From: Saprospira grandis str. Lewin | Lineage (GTDB): Bacteria; Bacteroidota; Bacteroidia; Chitinophagales; Saprospiraceae | Assembly: GCF_000250635.1 (NCBI RefSeq) | Contig: NC_016940.1 | Location: 1,970,001-2,034,000 of the forward strand | Direction: 5' to 3' | Length of the DNA stretch: 64,000 bases | Shown here: positions 1 through 8,284 of the stretch, piece by piece | How positions within the stretch are numbered: position 1 is the stretch's first letter | Layout: every line of letters begins with the position of its first letter | The notes under the pieces: generated by a model | The model's input: the letters and a program-made list of their open reading frames with translations, nothing else | Database searches by the model: none | Told to the model about the DNA's origin: nothing | Position numbers and translations under genes: made by a program

Positions 1-2
1 CT

Positions 3-779
3 GAAGAAAACCCTTTGGCCAGAGTGTACGACAACTATCTCTACGCCTCTGCACTAGATGGTATTGGCAAGGGGCTTTCGCCAAAAGATAGCGCCCAACA
101 AGCCGAACTCTACATTGATAAATGGATTATGGACCAAATGCTACTTGGCGTGGCCCAAAAACAACTACCCAACAAAGAAGCCCAACGCATCAACCGATTA
201 GCAGAAAGCTACAAAGCCTCTCTAACCATTGCCTACTTTGAACAAGAACTGATCAATAGAGAACTAGATACCCTGGTCACGCCCGTTCAATTGGCCCAAT
301 ACTATAATGCCAACAAAGAACAATACATTGCCGGAGAAAGCTGGCTACGCTGCCACTTTATTCGTGTCCCCAGAAAACTAGAAGGCGTAGATAAGCTCCG
401 CAACTGGTTCAAATCAGATAAAAAAAGTGATGAGGAAAAAGTAAAACAGTTCTGCCTCTCCAATGAAAGCCAAATGGTCTTTGCCCTAGAAAAAGACCGC
501 TGGGTAAAATATAAAAGAGTCGCCGACCGACTACCCGATAACCGACTGCCCTCTAGCTACCTTGAAAAAGGCCGGGTATTTGACCGCAGCGATAGCAAAT
601 ATGTCTACCTCTGTAAGGTCTTTGAATATAAAGACAAAAATGAACCCGCCCCTCTCGCTGAAGTACAAGACGAAATTTCTAGAATTATTCTTCACCAAAG
701 ACGTCAACTCATCCTGGACCAAGTCCGAAAAGAAGCCAGAGCCAAAGCCAAAGAAGGCAATGTCTTTGAACGCTTCTAA
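3..779 (+). CDS. SurA/PpiC-associated periplasmic foldase, 5' end cut by window
   Basis: The reading frame is already open at base 3, so the true start lies outside the window. The visible 258 residues are charged and mainly helical, like the N-terminal chaperone part of SurA/PpiD proteins. A run near residue 90 (TPVQLAQYYNANKEQYIA) is typical of the segment just before a parvulin domain. No complete parvulin domain is recognisable, so isomerase activity is doubtful. The gene lies 81 bp upstream of a clear surA on the same strand; Bacteroidota often carry such foldases in clusters that help outer-membrane proteins cross the periplasm. Role inferred from fold-like sequence and neighbour. Confidence 0.6.
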   Translation, partial: EENPLARVYDNYLYASALDGIGKGLSPKDSAQQAELYIDKWIMDQMLLGVAQKQLPNKEAQRINRLAESYKASLTIAYFEQELINRELDTLVTPVQLAQYYNANKEQYIAGESWLRCHFIRVPRKLEGVDKLRNWFKSDKKSDEEKVKQFCLSNESQMVFALEKDRWVKYKRVADRLPDNRLPSSYLEKGRVFDRSDSKYVYLCKVFEYKDKNEPAPLAEVQDEISRIILHQRRQLILDQVRKEARAKAKEGNVFERF

Positions 780-860
780 ACCCATCCTTCTTTTCAATTC
801 TTGCGTTGCAAGGCAATGAACAATCTGTTTACCCCTAAATGCTAATGATTACTAATTATT

Positions 861-2243
861 ATGATGTATAGACTCCTTTTCGCTTGCCTGCTACTAAGTA
901 GTGGCCTATTTGCCCAACAGCAAATTGACCGAGTAGTCGCCCTCGTAGGCAATGAACCCATTCTCGTTTCCGATATAGAAGCACAATATCGCCTGCTCCT
1001 ATCTAGAACCAAAGAAGCACCACCAGAAAATGCCCGAGCCGTTATTCTAGACCAACTGCTTACCAATGCCGTGGTCCTCGCTGAAGCCGAACGCGATAGC
1101 TTTACCGTCTCTGCCGTCGAAATTGAAGGCCAACTAGATTCCCGAATCTCCGAAATCCTTCGATATATGAATAATGACCCCGAACAGTTTAAAGCTTATT
1201 ACGGCAAAACTCCAGAAGAGGTCAAAAATGATATGCGCGAAAGTATGCGCAAACAAATGGTCGTCCAACGTATGTCGGCCAATATTATGCAATCCGTTAC
1301 CGTTACCCCCAAAGAAGTGCAAACCTTCTTCAGTAAAATCCCAGAAGATAGCCTGCCCTACTTTAACTCAACTGTCGAACTCGCCCAAATCGTTATCAAA
1401 CCCAAAGTGAACGATAAGGAAGATGAACGCGCCCGCCAAGAAGCAGAACGCATCCGCCAAGAAATTCTTAATGGTGCAGACTTTGCCGAATTGGCCAAGC
1501 AATACTCTCAAGACCCCGGATCCGGCGCCCGCGGCGGAGACCTCGGCATCACCAACCGAGGTAGCTTTGTCCCCGAATTTGAAGCCGCTGCCTACCAACT
1601 CGACGAAAACGAAGTCTCCGAACTCGTCAAATCTCAATATGGCTACCATATTATCCAATTACTCGAACGCCTCGGTAATAATATCCATACCCGCCATATT
1701 CTCATTAAAGCCGAACTAACCCCAGCCGATGAAGAACGTGCAAAAAATGAAGCCGATAGTATCCGCTCTCTGATCTTACTCGATTCCTTTACCTTCGATC
1801 AGGCCGTCCAACGCTTCTCAGAAGATGAGTTTAGCAAAACCAGAAATGGCGCCATGATGAACCCCCAAACAGGCGAACCCTACTGGGAACTTGGCGACCT
1901 TAGCCCCGAAGTCTATTTCGCTATCGAAAAACTCAAAAAAGGCGAAATCTCTGAAGCGATCGAGTATAGTACCCCCTTCGGAGAAAAAGAATATACCCTC
2001 ATCAAAATTAGAAACCGAACGATCCCCCATGTCGCTAATCTCCAAGATGATTATAGCCGCATCCAAATGGCCGCTAAGGAGGAAAAAAAATCTCGCTATA
2101 TCCAAGAATGGGTCGCCAAAAAAATTGATGACCACTATGTCGAGTTTAAGTTCCAATCTCTAGGTAGCTATGCCGACTTCTTTATCAAAAAAAATGGACA
2201 AGCCAAAAATCCACAACTACAACGCTGGATGATGGAACCCTAA
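861..2243 (+). CDS. surA: Periplasmic peptidyl-prolyl isomerase SurA
   Basis: SurA escorts unfolded outer-membrane proteins through the periplasm and can isomerise X-Pro bonds. The 460-residue product starts with a signal peptide (MMYRLLFACLLLSSGLFAQ) and has a SurA N-terminal chaperone region (about 20-170). It then has two PpiC/parvulin domains: one around 180-275, with the GARGGDLG signature and a YGYHII end, and a divergent one around 280-400. Two ATGs stand in tandem at 861 and 864; either could start. It probably forms an operon with the foldase upstream and is closed by a strong hairpin 24 bp after the stop codon. Confidence 0.9.
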   Translation: MMYRLLFACLLLSSGLFAQQQIDRVVALVGNEPILVSDIEAQYRLLLSRTKEAPPENARAVILDQLLTNAVVLAEAERDSFTVSAVEIEGQLDSRISEILRYMNNDPEQFKAYYGKTPEEVKNDMRESMRKQMVVQRMSANIMQSVTVTPKEVQTFFSKIPEDSLPYFNSTVELAQIVIKPKVNDKEDERARQEAERIRQEILNGADFAELAKQYSQDPGSGARGGDLGITNRGSFVPEFEAAAYQLDENEVSELVKSQYGYHIIQLLERLGNNIHTRHILIKAELTPADEERAKNEADSIRSLILLDSFTFDQAVQRFSEDEFSKTRNGAMMNPQTGEPYWELGDLSPEVYFAIEKLKKGEISEAIEYSTPFGEKEYTLIKIRNRTIPHVANLQDDYSRIQMAAKEEKKSRYIQEWVAKKIDDHYVEFKFQSLGSYADFFIKKNGQAKNPQLQRWMMEP

Positions 2244-2266
2244 TCCAAAAGTAAACCCAACCCCCC

Positions 2267-2305
2267 AATATCCGTCTACAGATGCTGTAGACGGATATTT
2301 TTTTA
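2267..2305 (+). terminator. Rho-independent terminator of surA
   Basis: A perfect 14-bp inverted repeat (arms 2267-2280 and 2286-2299, loop of 5) is followed by a T run. It lies just after surA and ahead of feoA. Confidence 0.9.
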
Positions 2306-2342
2306 GCCCTTTGCCTATTCCCCCTTTTTCACTAATTTGGCC

Positions 2343-2380
2343 AGTGCCCAAAAAAGAGCAATCTATCTTTTTTGGGCACT
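2343..2380. promoter_or_regulatory. Perfect 13-bp inverted repeat overlapping the feo promoter
   Basis: Arms AGTGCCCAAAAAA (2343-2355) and its exact complement (2368-2380) are separated by 12 bp. The right arm covers the proposed -33 element of the feoAB promoter. It could be an operator for an iron regulator or a second terminator for transcription from surA; the T-rich arm allows both readings. Confidence 0.5.
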
Positions 2381-2403
2381 TTTATAGATTTAGTCTAAAT
2401 TTG
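2371..2403 (+). promoter_or_regulatory. Bacteroidota-type promoter of feoAB
   Basis: TTTG at 2371-2374, a 21-bp spacer and TAAATTTG at 2396-2403 match the TTG / TAnnTTTG consensus. The start of transcription would fall near 2410, about 20 bp before feoA. Confidence 0.65.
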
Positions 2404-2430
2404 CAAGACTACACACACAATACTATATAT

Positions 2431-2673
2431 ATGTCTGAAAATTCTTCCATCCGCCGACTCTGGGAAGCCAAAAAAGGAGAACAACTTACCTTCCTCCATA
2501 CAGACTCCCCTTTGCTCAGCCTAAAACTTATGGAGATGGGCCTCTTTCCCGCCGCTAAGTTCCGCCTGCTCAAAAGAGCCCCCTTAGCCGGTCCCCTCCT
2601 CCTCGAACTTGCCGATAATTTGCAACAATTGGCCATCGGGCCAGCAGAAGCCAAAGAAATATGGATACAGTAG
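2431..2673 (+). CDS. feoA: Ferrous iron transport protein FeoA
   Basis: FeoA is a small cytoplasmic SH3-like protein that assists the FeoB iron(II) transporter. The 80 residues cover the whole FeoA family length. The core run LLSLKLMEMGLFPAAKFRLLKRAPLAGPL is typical of the fold in the part I read as two strands joined by a helix. The start at 2431 gives the normal family length and sits about 20 bp after a good promoter; the frame is open further upstream but that part crosses the promoter and has no FeoA character. The last codons overlap the start of feoB, implying coupled translation. Confidence 0.9.
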   Translation: MSENSSIRRLWEAKKGEQLTFLHTDSPLLSLKLMEMGLFPAAKFRLLKRAPLAGPLLLELADNLQQLAIGPAEAKEIWIQ

Positions 2674-4607
2674 CCAATAAACATCTTAATATCGCCCTGC
2701 TTGGGCCCCCTAATGTGGGCAAAACCTCTCTCTTTAACCAACTCACTGGCCTCCAACAAAAGGTCGGTAACTTTCCTGGCGTTACCGTAGAGAAAAAAGT
2801 AGGCAAAATTCAATTGCAGGAGCTCAACGGCCAACTGACCGACCTGCCCGGACTTTATAGCCTATTCGCTAAATCTCCAGATGAAGAAGTGGTGATCAAA
2901 GCACTAGAAGAGGAAAGCTTTGACGCTTTGTTGCTTGTCCTCGATGCTAGCCATCTCGAAAGAAGCTTACTCCTGGCCCAACAAGCCCTAGCTATGGGCA
3001 TCCCCGTTTTGCCCCTACTCAATATGCTCGACCAAGCAGAGGGCCAAGGGTTCCAGTTTGATACTCAAGAACTCCTCCCCCTCCTCGGCCAAGAACCTCT
3101 CCGTATCAATGCCCGCCAAGGACTTGGCCTCGACCAAATCCCCAAGGCCATTGATCAACTCCTCTCTCAAGAGGCCCCTTCCGCTAATGCAGAATTTTTA
3201 GCCCTGATGAAGTCAAATGATGCTGCCGCTCAGCTGAAGGATAGCCAAAAACGACTCGAGCAAATCCGCCCGCAACTCGAAAAGGCCCGAAAAAAAACCA
3301 GCACGAAACGCAGTTGGTCCCATTTCTTAGACCAATGGACCAGCCACCCTATCGCTGGCTATCTCATTTATCTTACAGTCCTCTTCTGCATTTTTCAACT
3401 GATTTTTAGCCTGGCCGATTGGCCTATGGGCCTGATCGATGAAGGTACAGGCGCCCTAGCGAGCTTTATCGCAGAACTCCTTCCCCCTGGCCCAATCAAT
3501 GAATTGATTACAGAGGGGATTATCCCCGGCATCGGCGGGGTCGTGATTTTTGTCCCCCAAATTGCTATCCTCTTTTTTGCCCTCTCCATCCTCGAGGAAA
3601 GCGGCTATATCTCTAGGGTGCTTTTCCTCATGGATAACCCCATGCGCTTTTTTGGCCTGAGCGGACAAAGTGTGCTCCCCCTGCTTTCTGGAGCCGCCTG
3701 CGCTATTCCCGCCGTGATGGCCGCCCGAAATATTAGCAGCTGGAGAGAACGCATGGCCACCATTTTTGTCAGTCCCATGATTAGCTGCGCCGCCCGCCTG
3801 CCCGTTTATGTCATCCTGATCGCTCTGGTGATTCCCGATGGCAGTAGCTGGGGCTTTGGCTGGAAAGGTCTCGCTATGCTGGGCCTTTATCTCCTTGGCG
3901 TGCTTGGCGCCCTGCTCACGGGCCTCGCCCTCCGCTTTATCCTCCCCAAAAAGGACCAAAACCCTTTTGTGATTGATCTTCCTAGCTATAAATGGCCCCG
4001 CTGGCAAAATGTCTTTCTCACGGCCTACCAAAAATCAAAGTCTTTTGTCCTAGAAGCCGGTAAAGTCATTCTGGCCCTCTCCATTTTGCTCTGGATCTTG
4101 GGCAGCTATGGCCCTACCGAAGCCATGCAGACCGCCGAGGAACGCGCCCAGCAAATGAGCCAAAATGATAGCGAATTGGCCCAAAATATGGCCGCCGAAA
4201 AATTATCCGCTAGCTATCTCGGTCATCTCGGCCACGCCATTGAGCCCGCCATTCGCCCGCTCGGCTACGACTGGAAAATTGGCATCGGTTTGCTGGCCTC
4301 TTTTGCCGCCCGCGAGGTTTTTGTCGGCACAATGGGTACTATATATAGTATGGGCAGCGAAGCTGAAGAAAATACCCTGATCGAAAGGATGCGTGCCGAA
4401 CGATTTGAAGATAGCCAAAAAGCAGTTTATAGCTTGCCCACAGGCATTTCTCTGCTGGTCTTCTACGTTTTTGCTATGCAATGTATGAGCACCCTAGCCG
4501 TGGTCTACAAAGAAACTCGCTCCTGGAAATGGCCGCTGCTGCAATTAGTTTATATGACGGGCCTCGCCTATTTGCTGGCCTTTTTGAGCTATCAATTACT
4601 CAGTTAA
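2661..4607 (+). CDS. feoB: Ferrous iron transporter FeoB, GTPase-permease
   Basis: FeoB imports Fe(II) across the inner membrane, with an N-terminal G domain and a C-terminal membrane channel. The 648 residues show G1 GPPNVGKTS (near residue 15), G3 DLPG, G4 NMLD, then a charged linker and about ten membrane segments. Both Gate motifs are present with their cysteines (LLSGAACAIPA and SPMISCAARLP). The protein is at the short end of the family. It overlaps feoA by 13 bp. There is no hairpin terminator directly after the stop codon; a family A repeat starts 10 bp downstream. Confidence 0.95.
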   Translation: MDTVANKHLNIALLGPPNVGKTSLFNQLTGLQQKVGNFPGVTVEKKVGKIQLQELNGQLTDLPGLYSLFAKSPDEEVVIKALEEESFDALLLVLDASHLERSLLLAQQALAMGIPVLPLLNMLDQAEGQGFQFDTQELLPLLGQEPLRINARQGLGLDQIPKAIDQLLSQEAPSANAEFLALMKSNDAAAQLKDSQKRLEQIRPQLEKARKKTSTKRSWSHFLDQWTSHPIAGYLIYLTVLFCIFQLIFSLADWPMGLIDEGTGALASFIAELLPPGPINELITEGIIPGIGGVVIFVPQIAILFFALSILEESGYISRVLFLMDNPMRFFGLSGQSVLPLLSGAACAIPAVMAARNISSWRERMATIFVSPMISCAARLPVYVILIALVIPDGSSWGFGWKGLAMLGLYLLGVLGALLTGLALRFILPKKDQNPFVIDLPSYKWPRWQNVFLTAYQKSKSFVLEAGKVILALSILLWILGSYGPTEAMQTAEERAQQMSQNDSELAQNMAAEKLSASYLGHLGHAIEPAIRPLGYDWKIGIGLLASFAAREVFVGTMGTIYSMGSEAEENTLIERMRAERFEDSQKAVYSLPTGISLLVFYVFAMQCMSTLAVVYKETRSWKWPLLQLVYMTGLAYLLAFLSYQLLS

Positions 4608-4616
4608 TTTGTTTTT

Positions 4617-4737
4617 GGGGCTGCCCACTCGCTTCGCTCGGGTCGGGCTGTTTCGCAGCTCGCAGGTCTGCTCGGCCCTGCGCCGCCTGCGGCGGCTGGG
4701 TCTGGCGCTTCGCGCCACTGCTGTCCATCCCTCAGCC
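4617..4737 (+). repeat. Family A structured repeat, copy 1 (+)
   Basis: The head GGGGCTG is 10 bp after the feoB stop codon and is preceded by a T run. The tail CAGCC closes the element and pairs with GGCTG of the head. Internal hairpins include GCCGCC-tgc-GGCGGC and GCGC-ttc-GCGC, and the invariant run GGTCTGCTCGGCCC is present. Confidence 0.9.
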
Positions 4738-4946
4738 AGATTTAATCGCGCTGCTTTGACCATCTTTGCTATGAATTTTTGGCTAGGCCAGCTATTTTTT
4801 AAGGGCATAGCCTTCGCTATGGCCGAGAAAAATAGGGCCGACTAGTGGGAAATTGCTGCAAACTATAAAAGTGAGTGCGTTTAAATTTGGCTATAGCCGA
4901 GGCGCTGCGCGCCTTTGCGGCGGCTTCGCCGCCTGCTAAAGGCATA
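4738..4946 (+). other. Tail region of copy 1 with a segment shared with 31.6 kb
   Basis: No gene is supported here. The stretch 4770-4840 is homologous, in reverse orientation, to about 31608-31680. It contains the hairpin GCATAGC-cttc-GCTATG, and in one frame both copies end in a similar peptide (FFKGIA-AMAEKN) followed by a stop. A short GC-rich hairpin (about 4915-4935) precedes the terminator. Confidence 0.5.
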
Positions 4947-4988
4947 AAAAAGCGCCTAGTCTCTACACAGAAACTAGGCGCTCTTTTT
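4946..4988. terminator. Bidirectional terminator between feoB and asnS
   Basis: Arms AGCGCCTAGT (4951-4960) and ACTAGGCGCT (4973-4982) are flanked by an A run on the left and a T run on the right, so it can stop transcription from both converging genes. Confidence 0.85.
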
Positions 4989-5003
4989 ATTATGTTATTA
5001 GCC

Positions 5004-6530
5004 TTAGGGCTTGATTTGTCCATAACGACGCTGGAAAGGCAAGGTCTCTCTAACGTGGTTGAGACCACAAACCCAACGAACCAAACGCTCTAGGCCCAAA
5101 CCAAAACCTGCATGAGGCACCGAACCAAAACGACGGAGGTCCAAATACCACTCAAAGTCGTCTTGATCCAAGTTGTGCTCGGCAATTTTGCGGACCAATA
5201 CCTCTAGGCTGGTTTCCCGCTCAGAACCTCCCACAATCTCGCCATAACCATCAGGAGCCAAAAGGTCTACCCCCTTCACCAAAGAAGGATCGCCATCTAC
5301 TTCTTTCATATAGAAAGATTTGATTTTGGCAGGCCAGTTATAGACCATCACAGGGGTAGAGAATACTCTGGTCAATACCGTTTCATCCGAGTTACCAAAG
5401 TCTTCGCCATCTTCAAAGTTTTTGGCCGACTCGATCCAGTCTGGAATATGACGCTGCTTCTCTTCCAATTCTTTGGCCTCTCCTCTGAGGGCCAAAATTT
5501 TTCCTTCATTAAATCTACGCGCGCCTTTTTTCATACCTGCAGCAATGGCTTTCTCTCTTTCTGCAATCTCCGCCTGGATTTCGGCCAAGCGGGCCGTAGC
5601 TTGGGCCAAATCTTCTTCCTGCAATTTGATGGCATTCTTACCATTGATCTCTAGCTCTCCACGCAAAATTTTCACGGCATCGCTATAGGCTACTCTAGGG
5701 AAGGTTTCGGCTACTACTTTTTCGAGGCTGCTGGTATCTCGGCCCAAGACCTCTAGTTCATCTTTACAACGATAAAGAACCTCGCCAATGACCGACTTAA
5801 TAAAGCGCTCGATCAAGTTCATATTATCCTCATTGGTATAAAAGGCCATTTCAGGCTCAATCATCCAAAACTCAGATAAGTGGCGGGGGGTATTTGATTT
5901 CTCTGCACGGAAGGTGGGACCAAAGGTGTAAATCTTGCCCATGGCCATGGCCATGGCCTCTCCATAAAGCTGGCCCGATTGAGACAAATAGGCGGGTTGG
6001 CCAAAAAAGTCGGTCTCAAAAAGGTCGGTAGTGCCTTCACAGGCGCTGCCCGTGAGCAAAGGCGCATCCATTTGCACAAAATCCTCTGATTGGAAGAAAT
6101 TGTGAATGCTCATAATCAGCTGGTTGCGCAAACGCATAATGGCCCATTGGCGGCGGCTGCGGAGCCAAAGGTGGCGTTTATCGCTCAAAAACTTTACGCC
6201 CATTTCCTCATCAGACTTGGTGATGGGATAGCCTTCTGCATTATGGTAAATCTCGAAGCTGTTCACTTGAAGCTCATAGCCGCCCAAGCTCTTTTCATTG
6301 CGGATGAGCTGGCCAGTAATGGCCAATGAACTTTCTAGGGTTAGCGTTTTGGCCAACTCAAATTGTTCGTCGCCTAGGCTTTCTAGGGCAAAAACGGCTT
6401 GGGTAAAGCCAGAACCATCTCTAAAGTCGGCAAAACAAGCCGTTTTACTTTTGCGGATTTTGGTCACCCAACCTTTAATGCTGACCTCATGGCCAACTAG
6501 CTGTGCAAAATCCTTGATATATTGTTGCAT
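5004..6530 (-). CDS. asnS: Asparaginyl-tRNA synthetase
   Basis: This class IIb synthetase charges tRNA-Asn. The 508 residues comprise an N-terminal OB-fold anticodon-binding domain (GWVTKIRKSKTACFADFRDGS) and the class II core. Motif 2 (FRAEKSNTPRHLSEFWMIEPE region) and motif 3 (GFGLGLERLVRW) are clear. An unusually charged, probably coiled-coil insertion of about 90 residues lies near residues 285-375, between motif 2 and the C-terminal part of the core, and explains a length above the usual 460-470. The MQQYIKDF start agrees with a promoter about 60 bp upstream. Confidence 0.95.
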   Translation of the reverse strand: MQQYIKDFAQLVGHEVSIKGWVTKIRKSKTACFADFRDGSGFTQAVFALESLGDEQFELAKTLTLESSLAITGQLIRNEKSLGGYELQVNSFEIYHNAEGYPITKSDEEMGVKFLSDKRHLWLRSRRQWAIMRLRNQLIMSIHNFFQSEDFVQMDAPLLTGSACEGTTDLFETDFFGQPAYLSQSGQLYGEAMAMAMGKIYTFGPTFRAEKSNTPRHLSEFWMIEPEMAFYTNEDNMNLIERFIKSVIGEVLYRCKDELEVLGRDTSSLEKVVAETFPRVAYSDAVKILRGELEINGKNAIKLQEEDLAQATARLAEIQAEIAEREKAIAAGMKKGARRFNEGKILALRGEAKELEEKQRHIPDWIESAKNFEDGEDFGNSDETVLTRVFSTPVMVYNWPAKIKSFYMKEVDGDPSLVKGVDLLAPDGYGEIVGGSERETSLEVLVRKIAEHNLDQDDFEWYLDLRRFGSVPHAGFGLGLERLVRWVCGLNHVRETLPFQRRYGQIKP

Positions 6531-6588
6531 AAAGTAGATGAATTATCTTAGGAAAGAAAGGCCATTCCGAGCAAGGGAATAGCGCTCA

Positions 6589-6618
6589 CAAAAATATAAT
6601 TTTTAGGGCCATAGCAAA
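6589..6618 (-). promoter_or_regulatory. Promoter of asnS
   Basis: On the minus strand TTTG (6618-6615), an 18-bp spacer and TATTTTTG (6596-6589) fit the Bacteroidota consensus. The leader would be about 50 nt. Confidence 0.55.
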
Positions 6619-6654
6619 AAGAATGCAGGAAGAACTTTGGCCCATGGCGTCCTA

Positions 6655-6807
6655 CAGGCGGCGAAGCCGCCGCAAAGGAGCGAAGCGACTGGCCTAGCGA
6701 TGTGAAAGGGTGGCCGTCAGGCCAGACCCAGCGGGCGCAGCCCGCGCAGGGCCGAGCAGACCTGCGAGCCCTGAAACGTAGCGCCGCAGCTTTGCTGCGG
6801 AGGCCCC
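6655..6807 (-). repeat. Family A structured repeat, copy 2 (-)
   Basis: The head (AGGCCCC, 6801-6807 on the plus strand) is 8 bp from the stop codon of the FemAB-like gene. Core 6691-6807; a GC-rich tail hairpin covers 6655-6690. Closing pair GGCCT/AGGCC. Confidence 0.9.
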
Positions 6808-6814
6808 AAAACCT

Positions 6815-7738
6815 CTAGCCCTTCCAGCGGATCCACCAAGGGAGGCGGTTTTCGGTCCATTGATAGAAGGGCATATTTTCGGCCCCAAAGCCCTCATAAA
6901 AGCGGGCGATTCCGGGGATGCTAGAGCCCTCAAAGTCAATGAACATGGGCTTATTGGCCTGGCCCTGAATAAAGAGGTCCATCAGGTAAGGCATAGCGCC
7001 CACCTCCTTGCCTGCGGGAGTCGTATAATTGAGCAAATTGATATATCTGGCGCCATTGAGCAGCCAAAAAACGGCTGCGCAGACCTCCTTTTGTTCATTG
7101 AGGCAGAGCATAAAGAAGCCTTGGCCACGGTGCAGGGCATTGTAGATGATGCGGAGCGCAGCATGATAGGTAGCCTGTGGAAACTGCTCCCCTTTTCGGA
7201 GCATCTCCTGTTCTAATTGGGCCACAAAGTCCTCGGGTTTGATGGAGCTAGTGGCAAAAAGATTGGCTTTTTCGCCCTTTTTGATATTTCGCTTATGGTT
7301 GCTGCTATAATTCTCATAGAGTTTCTCATAAGGTTGATTGAGGGGCAGCAAATAATTGGGTCGTTCTTGGACCTTATAATCGGGCAGGCGTTGGATCGCG
7401 CTCATGCTATCATTAAAGGCCAGTTGGCTATGCTTAAACTCTTTGGGAATCGCCTGAAGGAAGGCCTGGATTCGGGCCTCCGAGAACCCATTTACGGTAA
7501 ATAGGCCCAGCTGTTGGCAGAGCGGCGGTTGATAAAGGCGTTTAATGCCAAAGAGTTTATCGTTCCAAGGCAGCGGAAAGACCGATTGGTAATCATCCTC
7601 TACCAGTCCCCACCAATTATCGGCTACATTATCGAGATACCAGGCATAGCCATAAATGAGGCTATTGGGGGCATAGTGGACGCAGCCATTCCAGCGAGGC
7701 AGGTCAATTTCGTCGCGATGAAGCAGTCTAATATTCAT
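6815..7738 (-). CDS. FemAB/GNAT-fold acyl- or aminoacyltransferase
   Basis: The 307-residue protein resembles Bacteroidota members of the FemAB-like branch of the GNAT superfamily, which move acyl or aminoacyl groups, in several cases onto cell-wall precursors. Typical features are the tandem GNAT-like halves, the central run YENYSSNHKRNIKKGEK, and a C-terminal block (FIDFEGSSIPGIARFYEGFGAE) close to the family signature for the acceptor site. It has no signal peptide. The neighbours are a lipoprotein 27 bp upstream and an NlpC/P60 cell-wall hydrolase beyond, consistent with an envelope role. The substrate cannot be named from sequence. Confidence 0.7.
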   Translation of the reverse strand: MNIRLLHRDEIDLPRWNGCVHYAPNSLIYGYAWYLDNVADNWWGLVEDDYQSVFPLPWNDKLFGIKRLYQPPLCQQLGLFTVNGFSEARIQAFLQAIPKEFKHSQLAFNDSMSAIQRLPDYKVQERPNYLLPLNQPYEKLYENYSSNHKRNIKKGEKANLFATSSIKPEDFVAQLEQEMLRKGEQFPQATYHAALRIIYNALHRGQGFFMLCLNEQKEVCAAVFWLLNGARYINLLNYTTPAGKEVGAMPYLMDLFIQGQANKPMFIDFEGSSIPGIARFYEGFGAENMPFYQWTENRLPWWIRWKG

Positions 7739-7765
7739 AATTATAATCGAGAGCGGGAAAGAGAT

Positions 7766-8197
7766 TTAGAAATCGGGGGCTTGGGGCAGTTCGAGGACCA
7801 CCTTCCAGCTATTATCTTCTTGGCGGAGCAATTGCATTTTGCTGCCTGATAGGGGTTTTCCGTCTTGGTCGCAACAAAAAGAGCAGAGCGCTTCTTGGCT
7901 AGAAAGCAATTCGCATTCGGCGGTTTTGATTCGTTTTTTATTGGCGGCGGCCTCGGCCTTCATGGCCTTGCGTTCGCTTTCGGTCACGGCATTGAGGGTT
8001 TGCTCAAAAAAGACCAAGATTTCTTTAGATTCTGGAGTAGACAGCTGCTCGGCCTTCTCAAAATCGCCATCTAAAAAGGCGTGCATAAAATGCAGGGCCA
8101 CCGATTCGGGTCGTTCTTTTTTGAGTTTTCCCGGCGGGCGATGGCAGGCCGTATTGAGCAGAAAAAGGCCCATAAAAAAGAGGAGATATAAACGCAT
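7766..8197 (-). CDS. Small DUF4878-like lipoprotein
   Basis: The 143 residues begin with a lipoprotein signal ending in LLNTAC, so the mature N-terminal Cys would be lipidated. The rest (FMHAFLDGDFEKAEQLSTPESKEIL, then a short beta-rich C-terminal half) resembles the NTF2-like DUF4878 group, which has no known function. The start at 8197 gives a proper signal peptide; an upstream in-frame ATG at 8215 would sit inside the terminator hairpin of the gene before it. It probably shares a transcript with the FemAB-like gene downstream. Confidence 0.7.
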   Translation of the reverse strand: MRLYLLFFMGLFLLNTACHRPPGKLKKERPESVALHFMHAFLDGDFEKAEQLSTPESKEILVFFEQTLNAVTESERKAMKAEAAANKKRIKTAECELLSSQEALCSFCCDQDGKPLSGSKMQLLRQEDNSWKVVLELPQAPDF

Positions 8198-8204
8198 AGG
8201 ATAA

Positions 8205-8242
8205 AAATTAAACAAGCAAGCTCTGAGCCCAGAGCTTGCTTG
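8205..8242 (-). terminator. Terminator of the NlpC/P60 gene
   Basis: Arms 8213-8225 and 8230-8242 (CAAGCAAGCTCTG and complement) are perfect over 13 bp, followed on the minus strand by a T-rich stretch. Confidence 0.85.
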
Positions 8243-8284
8243 CAGGAGAACAGATTCGAAAATCGTTTTGCTGATTTCGCTTGC

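Noticed and set aside
7217-7849. Plus-strand open frames opposite the FemAB-like and lipoprotein genes
   Set aside because: They are shadows of well-supported minus-strand genes.
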